NCBI GenBank assembly: GCA_007449985.2
Contig: VIIQ02000133.1
Coordinates: 153,908-217,907, forward strand
Length of the DNA stretch: 64,000 nucleotides
Reading direction: 5' to 3'
Source: Desmodesmus armatus
Taxonomy: Eukaryota > Chlorophyta > Chlorophyceae > Sphaeropleales > Scenedesmaceae
The translations under genes were made by a program, and so were the position numbers. Each line of letters opens with the position of its first letter. The stretch's first letter is position 1. The notes under the pieces were generated by a model. The model made no database searches. It was not told the DNA's origin and was given only the letters and a program-made list of their open reading frames with translations. Shown piece after piece: positions 52,129 to 61,285 of this stretch.

Positions 52129-55100
52129 CTACACACTCTTAGCTGCATCAAAACCACTGGCCTTGATCACAACTTCCGTCACCCCTGCTATCTGCTTCCC
52201 AGCATCGACAGCAGAGGCGATCTTCGCGGCGTTACGCACAGCGGGGTTCAGCTCAAACTCAGCCGCAGTCATAGGTGCGAGATCCTTCACAGCATCTGTG
52301 CAGCACACCGCGCGCAGGACGAAATCACACTCCAGCTTCTCAGCCTTGTCCTTTGCTGCTGTGCTGGGTTCCGCACCGCGCACCTGCCACTGGCAGAACA
52401 CAGGCATATCACTCATAGCGACCTTCGCCCAGTCCTGTGCAGGTGCTGTTACCAAGCGGGCTTCGGTAGTCGTCACGCGTGCAGCATGGGCCGGGTCCTT
52501 GCAGGTGTACTTGCAGGAGCCTCCCATGGTAGTGCCCTTCGGGCAGGAGCCACCCAGCGCCACTGGGCCCTTGATGGAGGTGATGTCTGTGCTGACGGGC
52601 ATGGTGTAGCTGTAAGCCTTGGTGCCCGAAAGGCAAAGGTGGCCGTCGGTGCCTGGACATCAAAGATGCACGTGAACCATGGTTGGGGGTGGGGAAGGCA
52701 AAGCCTCATCAGTGGATCACGCCTCACACCCCTGTCCCAGAAGGTGCCAGTCACTGGCCCGGGCCCCCCTGGACACCTCCTGCTGGGTGGTGGTCAGGAC
52801 ACTCAGTGCCCAGCTTTGATGGATGCCCACCTGCTGGGTAGTGGTCTGGGCACTGATTGCCTTGACCAACCCTCCAGCAGGTGTGCATTCGTGAAAGCTG
52901 GGCACTTATTGCCCTGACCACTACCCAGCAGGTCTGCCTTCATCGAAGGTTTCAGTCACAACCAACACCTAGACCGCCGGCCAGCACGCAGACTTCCTTT
53001 CAGTAGATGCTGGCAATGTTGGTTGCATGCTTGCTGCTCAGGGGCTTTTCAATTGCTGACATGGCATGCTCTGACACAGCACTATCGCAAGAAGCTGGCT
53101 GGTTGCATGTCAAGACAGCTGACCACCACCCTCATGGCACGTACCACTCTCATGGTAGCTAAGCTTTGACGAATGCAAGCTGGAGGTCACACTTACCGCG
53201 CTCTCCCTGTGCTCCCTTCTCTCCAGCGGGGCCAACAGGGCCAGGTGCACCAACCTTGCCCTCCTTGCCAGCAGCACCAGCAGCACCAGGCGCTCCCTGA
53301 GCACCCCTCTCCCCAGTGGCCCCAGGAGCGCCTGCCACACCAGGCATCCCCTGCGCCCCGCGCTCGCCGGTGGGGCCAGCGGGACCAGGCGCGCCCTGAG
53401 CTCCCCTCTCCCCAGCAGGCCCCTGGGCGCCTGGCACTCCCTGTGGGCCGCGCTCGCCTGCTGCGCCTGCAAGGCCAGGCTTGCCCTGCACACCCTTCTC
53501 CCCGATTGCGCCCTGGGGGCCTGGTGCGCCCCTCTCGCCGGCAGGACCCTGTGCACCAGGCGCCCCGGCCACACCAGGCGCTCCGGCCACACCAGGCTCG
53601 CCCTGCGCACCCTTCTCCCCAGCTGGGCCGCGCTCTCCAATGGGTCCAGCCATGCCCGGCTCGCCCTGCGCACCGCGCTCGCCTGCAGGCCCGGGTGCTC
53701 CCGCCATACCGGGCTCTCCTTGTGCCCCACGCTCTCCTGGTGCCCCCGCCATGCCAGGTTCGCCAGCAGGTCCGCGCTCTCCTGGTGCACCTGCCATGCC
53801 AGGTTCGCCAGCAGGTCCACGCTCTCCTGGGGCCCCTGCCATACCGGGCTCTCCACGCTCTCCTGGTGCACCTGCCATACCGGGCTCTCCACGCTCTCCT
53901 GGTGCACCTGCCATACCGGGCTCGCCTTGGGTGCCGCGGTCTCCGGGAGCGCCTGCAGCAGCATAGGGGCAGCACTACTGTTAGTAACAGTTAATCAGTC
54001 TGGCAGTCAGGCCAAGAGTGCTGCTTGCTGGTGGCTAGTGTAGCAGAGCATGCATACACGTAAGATGCACATGCATTTGTTATGGCAACGGGTGTAACGG
54101 CCACAAAGGAGACGGCCGCAGCAAGGAATGTGACCGCACAAAACAGTCGGGTTGAAGACATGTTGGGCTTTACTTGAGGCTCAGTGGTAGTTACGTAATC
54201 ACTGCCAGTTTGTTGACTCACCACGGGGACCCATGCCTCCAGGAGCACCAGCAACAGGCACGGCACCTGCAGAAACAAACAAGACAAGCCACAGCTTCAA
54301 CATGGTTCCTCTACTGTCATCACTTTTGTGGTTTGTTTAGGCAGATATCCAGCAGAAGCGCTAGGGCTTCTGCTGGGGTTCAGGGATGCCATATCTGTGA
54401 TCATAACGTGGGGCTGTGGCTGGTGCTTTTGAACCCCAGGCATCCAAGAGTGCTGCTTGTCTCTTTGCCTGTGCAGCCACTCACCAAAGTTACGGTTGAT
54501 GATGGGACCATCAATACCTGCAGACATCAAGATGATGTAGACGTTGCATGTATTCAAATAATTGGGTACAGACGCTGTGGGATCAACTTAGCCCACTCCA
54601 GCCACCAGGCAGGAAGTGAACCTGCTACAGCGGTAACTTTGATTTGATTTGATCTGTATTGTTGTGAACAATCATGTGTCAGCAGTGCTTGGGCAACAAC
54701 ATACTGCTGGGTTGTGTGACTCTGCACTTGCTGAACACAATCTGAGCTTGCCGAGAACACTTTGCACTTGCTGAGAACAGTCAGTGTCAGCAGCAAGGAG
54801 GCAGCAGCAGCAGGGATACACTGCCTGGGGGCTGCTGAGATACCGACCTGGTGTGCCTGGAAGCACCACAGTGTTGACGTTACGCTCTGCAGCAACAGGG
54901 AGGCAGCAGCAGCGGGCAGATCAGCTTGGCGCTAGACAACACATACTCATGATCTAAATTGTTGTGGCTTCTGCAGCACACCAGGCTTCAACAGTTTTAC
55001 CATGCTGCAGCGCACATCAGTAAGACCCACACTAGGTCGACTGCTGCTTTCCCTAGTCCGCAGCCTGATGCTGCCAACCCGCTGTAAGCAGCAGGACCAT

Positions 55101-55581
55101 CGCGCTTCCTCCCGCCGTTTGTTCAGGGGCAACAGCCGGCATCCTGATGACAAGGTGCGGTCACACACCTGTATCCTTGCTCACACTTGGCTCTTGCCAG
55201 GGCTCAGCTGAGAGTGCCTGGGAGCCAGAGAAGCGCCAGTTGTTCTCCCCAGGCACAAACTCACCTGGGACAGCACAGCACAGCGCAGCACACCGCAGCA
55301 GCTGAGCAGGAGTCATAGCGAGCGCATCACGGCTGTAGGGACGGGCTGGTTGCATGTTTGCAGGCATTGATGGCATGGCTAGCCTGGCAAATGGCCCAGT
55401 CAATGCAGCAAACGACAGGCATGTCTGCGGCTGCAGAAGGTTCACATGACTGCAACTAACTGCATGCGCAAGGGGACCGTAACATATTACATGTCAACAA
55501 AGCTGATGAAATGACACTTACTCCAGCGGCGCCTGGGTGATGGCCTGCCGACCTGCATTGCACTAGCCTCACGGTCCCACT
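52129..55581 (-). CDS. Collagen-like extracellular matrix protein B (5' incomplete)
   Basis: Exons: 55581-55522, 55264-55169, 54886-54848, 54517-54485, 54266-54222, 53952-53197 and 52652-52129 (TAG). Every internal junction is phase 1. Exon 53952-53197 encodes about 250 residues of nearly unbroken Gly-X-Y collagen (GEPGMAGAPGERG repeats), with many charged GER/GEK triplets. The last exon encodes a globular C-terminal domain with cysteines GSCPKGTTMGGSCKYTC, FCQWQV and LECDFVLRAVCC. That domain aligns in order with gene A's cysteines, so A and B are likely paralogues in tandem. The signal-peptide exon was not fixed. An open frame continues upstream of 55581 to an ATG at 55669 (with LSLIMVVLAAA), which would give about 546 aa, but a spliced first exon is equally possible. 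Confidence 0.82.
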
Positions 55582-55669
55582 CTGCAGCAGCAAGAACGAC
55601 CATGATCAGTGACAGTGACTTGCCAGAAAGGTGCACATTGGGACTTTCACCAGTGCCACACAGGGACAT

Positions 55670-56542
55670 ATGTGTATACTGAGCAAGTCCAGGCTAGCTG
55701 CTGGGGTTGGTAGATTTGAACTGATCTGCGTGCAACAGATGAACCACGACCATCAGTTGGTGTTGGCTGTGTCAGGTGGTCTGACACGAGCAGCAGCTAC
55801 ACTGACCGATTCCTGCTGAGTGAGCAGTAATCCTCACAGGAAGGTTATGCTGTGTACAAGGCTATACAACACATGCCTTAGCAGAATCAGTGTGATAGTT
55901 GACTAATCATGTTGAGTCAACAAGGACTCTGGGTGATATCAGATCATGCCAGATACTGCTGCGTGGCAGTGCTATTATTGGTGGTTAAGTGCTTGGGAGT
56001 TGTATGCGATGAGTTTGGTGCTGCGATGCACAGGATCACTGGCGGGTTCAGGGTTTACCGCCTGCAGTGCCGATTCCTTTGTGCCGCTGTGGTGCTCTGT
56101 GCGTCGCACTCGGCTTTGACAGTGCTTGGTGTAAACTTCTGGCAGTGTTTCCCGAGTACTCGCTCATTTGAATCCCCAATTCAGAGCGCACAGGTGCAGC
56201 AACCAGCCCCAGCAGCGACCTGTGGTCGAACCGGGTGCCTGAACATCACTCATACATTCATACAGCGCATCAACACTTTGCAAAGGACTACAAGTGAGTA
56301 TCTGCTACCCTCAGAGCAGCCAGCTGGCTGCGAAGCATCATTGCTGCAAGCTTTAGGCAGCAAACCACAAGCCGAGTGCCACATTTGCATTTATACACTT
56401 GTAGTAGCTCGCTAGTGCTCAACTGCGGGCGCTAGTGAAAGGGCCACTAGTGGGTGGTGGGCGCTGCCACGTGCCTGGCTACTGGGGGCATCGCGGCGCG
56501 TCTAGTAAGCATTAAGGTGTTTTAAATACTATTATAGTTTAC
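55670..56542. other. Boundary region, collagen-like gene B / retroelement
   Basis: The region holds an unassigned plus-strand open frame (55909-56415; hydrophobic start, then AECHICIYTLVVAR) with a possible GTGAGT donor at 56293, and an AT-rich TTTTAAATACTATTATAG just before the retroelement frame, which could be a TATA-like box or a 3' splice site. The retroelement's 5' end or LTR should lie here, but without its 3' end the LTR cannot be recognised. Confidence 0.4.
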
Positions 56543-59500
56543 TTGCGTGGGTTTTTGGGAAGATCCACTGGTGCATTTCAGAGCTGGCCCATTTCCAGGC
56601 TGGCTTCTTCAGCGGGCAGGCGTGGACAGCAGCCATTTCCAACGTCTGGATCGCTTTCGGAGCAGTTCCAATCGGTGGTTCGGCAAGCTGTTGGTCAAGT
56701 GCGTGCGTCGGAGGAAGCAGGTGGCGCTGACAACCAGGAGAATTTGGGCTCTGGACTGATCAGCTACTCTGGTGACCAGGATCAGCACATTGGCGAGCAG
56801 CAGGAGGACAGCACTCTTGTTTTCACCAATCCACTCTTCGAGCAGGCCACCAGCAGCATGGCTGGCCTTGGCAGTCTGTCTTTTGGGGGCAAGCTGGACT
56901 CTGGAAGCAGCAGCAGCAACTCCATGATACCAAAGCTATGGTCTGGACAGCCTGGAGTGGATTCCTTCGGAGAATGGCAGCGTGCTGTCAGGTGGAACCA
57001 GGGCCAAAAGCGCAATGCAGCCATGGACAAGAAGCTGGACAAGCACTCTGGTGAAGAGATTGCCGAGATTGCCCAGTTGACTGTCATACGCTCCGATGGT
57101 GCCAAAGCAGTGGAGCAGGCTGGGCAGGTCTTGGAGAAACATGTCAGGGCTGCTGACCAGGGCTGGTATCCTCCACAGGAGCTGGAAGCAGCTGCTCTGG
57201 AGTTTGTGCGCAAGCGTCACCCCAACAGTGACTTGGCAGAGCAGACGCTGGCAGCATTGATCAAGGAGAGGTATGAGAAAGTACACATTGCTGCGGTTGC
57301 CAAGGGCTGGGCACTTGAGGACAGTGTTGGGCTGGAGCAGGCGCTGACAGCAAACTCTTCGCCACTTGTGCAGCAGCAGGACTCAACTGGCAACAGCAGC
57401 GGCGGTGGCGGCGGCGGCCTGCCTCCTGCAACAACAGATCCTATGCAAACTGCTATGCTGGGCTTCTTCAAAACGCTCAGTGACAGGCTGGTCAAGAGCA
57501 CGCAGGACAATAAATACTTCATGACTGTGGGGATGAGGAAGTGGAGCCCTCACAGCTGTGTCATGGAGCTTTTCTGGTGTATGATGGACGCAGCATACGG
57601 AGTGGCCAGCAGCAAGGAGCAGGCTGAGTTCTACCAGCTGCAGAGTGAGGGTTCCCAGGGCAGCAGGCAGGTGCAGGAGTTTGCGCAGCGCGTGGCAGTG
57701 CTGTATGAGAGTGTCAAGACACTGGGCATTGTGCCAGCAGGTGCAGACATTACCACCTTCTGCAAGGGTCTCAGCAATGCCAGCAGCAGGCAGTTTGCAC
57801 GGCAGCGCAAGGAGGAGTACTATGCGTCCAACAGAACTCACATTGCGCTGGAATCACTAGCTGACCAAGTTCAGCAATTCGAGAAGAACCTCCACCAGGA
57901 TGGCGTGCTGGCGCAGCAGGCATTGATTATGGTGGGCAACAGCAGTGTGGGAGCTGGAAGCAGCAAGAACGCCCGGCGCGCAGGTGAGGAGAGTACACTG
58001 GTGCAGACGCTGCTGCGTTCTCGCCGGGAGAATGAGGCTACACAGCAGTACCTCAGCAAGATGGGTGCGCGTGAGAAGCTGCTCATCACCAAGGGCTTTG
58101 ACATGGCGGAGATCGACCCCAAGGACCCCTCTGCTGTCTGCCTGGACTGTCCTGCAACAAAGCGGCCACACCTGAACCAAGACTGCAAGGGCAGGCGCAT
58201 GGCGGGGCTGGCTATGGCAGCAGCGCAGGAGGGCAGCACTGCCAACAAAAGCAGCAGCAGCATTGGCAGCAGCGCTGGAACCTTGGACGTCAACACGCTG
58301 GCAATCATGGTGCAGCAGGCAGTGGCTATGGCAGCAGCAGGAGCAGGCGCAGCACCGGCAGGACTGGGGCAAGGGCTGCCAAGGGCTTACAACAAGCCAG
58401 AAAACAGCAGGGGTAACAGGGGCTATGGTGGCAGCAACGGCAGGCAGCAGCAGTACGCAGGGCCACCTGGCTTGGGTGTTGGGTCAGCAGTTATGGCGTG
58501 TGTCATCTGTGGCTTTGCCAAGGGCCACTCAGATGGTGTCTGCTATATGGACAAGCCAGAGCTGGCTCCAGAGAAGTGGGAGGGCCCCACGGAGCGTGCA
58601 CCTGAGCAGGGGATGGTGCACTACATCTCCCGCTGCATGCAGCAGAAGCTGAAGCCACGGCTGGGGCGTTGCAAGGAGCTGCTGCGGAGGATGATGCAGA
58701 GCAACAAGCTGCCGCCAGCTATGCAGCAGTTCATTGGACAGCACACACAGCAGCAGCGGTACATGAACATGGCTTATGGCGCAGCAGCAGAGCCGTATGG
58801 GGCTTATGCAGCTTACATGACAGGCATGGGGTCTGCTGGTTCCAGCTACTGGCCCATGGGCGGCTCGGCAATGCAGCAGCCAATGGCAGGGCTGCCACCC
58901 TCTCACACACCGCTGGCTATCACTGGTGCAGTTGGCGACAGCACCGGTGAACAAGCAGCAATGATGGTGCTGCCGGATGCAGGCGGGTATGTGAGTGAGG
59001 AGCAGCAGCAGGAAACAATGCACTTTGGGCCCTCTTTCTGTTATGTGGGCTTAGCAGACTGGCAGCAGGATCTGGCAGGTGGGCTCTTTGACTCAACGGG
59101 ACATGAGTATGCACTGGTTGGGACACGTGCACAGGCAGGAGCTGGTGCAGTGCAGCAGGGCAGGGTTGTCAGGCAGCCTGTGCCCAAGGGCTTCCTACCA
59201 CCCTCAGCTCTTCCTACAGACCTGAATGCCATGCGTTCCATGCCACGCATCACCAATGCACTGGTTGCTGGCTTAGGAGAGCTGGACGGCACCAGCAGGG
59301 GGCTACTGCACACGCTGCTTGACATTCAGCGGTTTGTGGCGAGCAGGGTATCTGCTTTTGGAGACCTTCTGGGTGTGCAGGAGGCTGGTGGAGCACATGG
59401 TAGCAGCAGTGCACAGCAGGGAGGGCAGCAGGCTCTGCAGGAGGCAACAGCAGCAAAGGGTACTGCCAGCATGGTGTCCAGCAGCAGTTCTGGGCGCTGT

Positions 59501-61285
59501 GGCCCTGTTGCAGCAGCGGCGGCAAGCAGCCGCAGCCTCCTGGAGTCAGTCATGCTGCAGTATGGCTTCAAGCCAGTGGCAATCGATTACACCCTACGCC
59601 AGTCAATGCCTGTGACGCTGGACTTCCTGGTGGGCACGAACAAACAGGAAGGATTGACACTAACAACCCCGGATGGGCGTGATGTGCTAGTAGATATGGC
59701 GTTCCAGGACTCAGGTGCCACACTGCTGCTGTTCACTGAGGTGGCTTGTGGCGAGTGGGGTACTTACATCTTCAGAACAAATCAGGTGCCGTCTGTCAAG
59801 GGCATTGATGGGCTGCCGTCCAAGAAGATTATCGGCAGGACAGGACCGCTGGTTCTCACACTTGCCAAGGGACACCCACTGGCAGCAGTCCTGCCCGTTC
59901 CGTGTGCTTGGGTGCTGGAGGGAGACGCGGGTGGCATGTTTAAGGTGTGCTTGGACAAGAAGACACTGCTGCCGGTGTTTGGGTATGTGGATCCAGCCCT
60001 CAACATGCTATGCTTCCGTCCCAAGGCAGCACAGGGCAGGCTTGACATTATACACGGCATTCCCGTGCGTGGCTATGTCAAGAACGGCAACAGCAGCATC
60101 AGCAGTGGCAACATGGCGGCTGCCACCATCTGGGAGGAGGACAGCAGGGACACAGAGGAGCTTGAGGGCTCAGCAGCAGCAGTGCCGGGCATCAACTACA
60201 GGCCGTTTACTGCAGAGGAGAACACTCTAGCCAATGCAGAGCTCGAACGGCTGCTTCAGGCAGGAGTTATCACAGAACTGGATGCTGGGCCATTTGAAGT
60301 GAACGATCGCTGGTACTTGGACCACCTGGGCCTGAATGGTGGTGTGCCACAGCAGGTGCAAGAGGACTTGGACAGCAGCAGCTCCACTGGGTCAACCGCT
60401 ATGCCTGAGCTGTGCACAGGCAGTGACAGCGACAGTCTCCCAGAGCTGGTGGATGCTTACAACCCAGTGACTGCTGACATCGAGTATTTCAGCCCTCATG
60501 GCAGTGCAGCAGATGCTTGGCTGCAACAACAAACTGGGGGTGAGCACAACAAGCGCAGGCGCCGGCGTGGGCGCGGCCGCAAGGGCAGGGGGCGGCAGCA
60601 GCAGCAGCAACAGCAGGAGCAGGAGCAGGAGCAGGCAGAAGCACAGCAGCCACTGGAGGAGCCAGCAGGCAAGCTATGGGGCTTTGACTGGTCCAAGGCT
60701 GCTGGTCAGCTGCTGCCGGGCATCAGCTGGATCACGACACACATGGTGCTGCTGCTGCTAGGCATGTTCCACTTCTTTGTGGACTTGCCGCTGAGGAAGT
60801 ACCCCTCAAAGATCATGCGTGGATTGGTCAGCATGGCGGGAGCAGCAGTGCGCCCAGGCAACCCCATGCGCGCAAGGGAGTATAATGTGGCAGAACCTGT
60901 GCCCACTAACAACCTTGGCGACACACGGCGCGCACGCAAGCGTCGGCACAACAGAGGGCCCAGGCCAGGCCCTGGCTTGCAACCGACGGCAGAGCAGGAC
61001 GCACCGCAAACAAAGGTCTCTGTGGTCGCCACAGTGCGTCACTCTGGCAAGGTCATCACTGCGCGCACAGTGCTGATGTGCCTACTCTGTTTCTTCTCAG
61101 TGCTGTGCTCCACAGCAGCAATGCAGGTTACCAACAGCATTGGGGCAGCAGCCACTGGATCAGCACTGCAAGCTGGCTACTTTCCCCTGCCACATGGCGT
61201 CCCACCACACCTCAACATGCACTTGCTGCAGCAGGAGCTTGCCAACCTGCATTGCAGTAGGTTTCGCTGCTACAGCAGAGCATGA
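56543..61285 (+). CDS. Retroelement ORF1: gag, zinc knuckles, aspartic protease
   Basis: One frame of 1,580 codons; the first in-frame ATG is at 56858, so the true start or a splice join is unresolved. Residues ~310-480 look gag-like (MRKWSPHSCVMELFWCMMDA, VQEFAQRVAVLYESVKTLG). Cys/His motifs are CLDCPATKRPHLNQDC (~532) and CVICGFAKGHSDGVC (~653), close to retroviral zinc knuckles but with longer Cys-His spacing. A retropepsin-type active site DSGAT lies at ~1056 in VDMAFQDSGATLLLF. After an Arg-rich tract (RRRRRGRGRKGRGR, ~1340) come two hydrophobic segments (~1396-1417 and ~1511-1530). Gag packages the RNA and the protease matures the polyprotein. The last 146 nt overlap the RT frame in another frame. 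Confidence 0.8.
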   Translation: MRGFLGRSTGAFQSWPISRLASSAGRRGQQPFPTSGSLSEQFQSVVRQAVGQVRASEEAGGADNQENLGSGLISYSGDQDQHIGEQQEDSTLVFTNPLFEQATSSMAGLGSLSFGGKLDSGSSSSNSMIPKLWSGQPGVDSFGEWQRAVRWNQGQKRNAAMDKKLDKHSGEEIAEIAQLTVIRSDGAKAVEQAGQVLEKHVRAADQGWYPPQELEAAALEFVRKRHPNSDLAEQTLAALIKERYEKVHIAAVAKGWALEDSVGLEQALTANSSPLVQQQDSTGNSSGGGGGGLPPATTDPMQTAMLGFFKTLSDRLVKSTQDNKYFMTVGMRKWSPHSCVMELFWCMMDAAYGVASSKEQAEFYQLQSEGSQGSRQVQEFAQRVAVLYESVKTLGIVPAGADITTFCKGLSNASSRQFARQRKEEYYASNRTHIALESLADQVQQFEKNLHQDGVLAQQALIMVGNSSVGAGSSKNARRAGEESTLVQTLLRSRRENEATQQYLSKMGAREKLLITKGFDMAEIDPKDPSAVCLDCPATKRPHLNQDCKGRRMAGLAMAAAQEGSTANKSSSSIGSSAGTLDVNTLAIMVQQAVAMAAAGAGAAPAGLGQGLPRAYNKPENSRGNRGYGGSNGRQQQYAGPPGLGVGSAVMACVICGFAKGHSDGVCYMDKPELAPEKWEGPTERAPEQGMVHYISRCMQQKLKPRLGRCKELLRRMMQSNKLPPAMQQFIGQHTQQQRYMNMAYGAAAEPYGAYAAYMTGMGSAGSSYWPMGGSAMQQPMAGLPPSHTPLAITGAVGDSTGEQAAMMVLPDAGGYVSEEQQQETMHFGPSFCYVGLADWQQDLAGGLFDSTGHEYALVGTRAQAGAGAVQQGRVVRQPVPKGFLPPSALPTDLNAMRSMPRITNALVAGLGELDGTSRGLLHTLLDIQRFVASRVSAFGDLLGVQEAGGAHGSSSAQQGGQQALQEATAAKGTASMVSSSSSGRCGPVAAAAASSRSLLESVMLQYGFKPVAIDYTLRQSMPVTLDFLVGTNKQEGLTLTTPDGRDVLVDMAFQDSGATLLLFTEVACGEWGTYIFRTNQVPSVKGIDGLPSKKIIGRTGPLVLTLAKGHPLAAVLPVPCAWVLEGDAGGMFKVCLDKKTLLPVFGYVDPALNMLCFRPKAAQGRLDIIHGIPVRGYVKNGNSSISSGNMAAATIWEEDSRDTEELEGSAAAVPGINYRPFTAEENTLANAELERLLQAGVITELDAGPFEVNDRWYLDHLGLNGGVPQQVQEDLDSSSSTGSTAMPELCTGSDSDSLPELVDAYNPVTADIEYFSPHGSAADAWLQQQTGGEHNKRRRRRGRGRKGRGRQQQQQQQEQEQEQAEAQQPLEEPAGKLWGFDWSKAAGQLLPGISWITTHMVLLLLGMFHFFVDLPLRKYPSKIMRGLVSMAGAAVRPGNPMRAREYNVAEPVPTNNLGDTRRARKRRHNRGPRPGPGLQPTAEQDAPQTKVSVVATVRHSGKVITARTVLMCLLCFFSVLCSTAAMQVTNSIGAAATGSALQAGYFPLPHGVPPHLNMHLLQQELANLHCSRFRCYSRA

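Noticed and set aside
53173..53994. Long plus-strand frames (up to 273 codons) opposite the collagen exon of gene B
   Set aside because: Antisense shadows of a GC-rich Gly-X-Y repeat. No splice sites or domains of their own.
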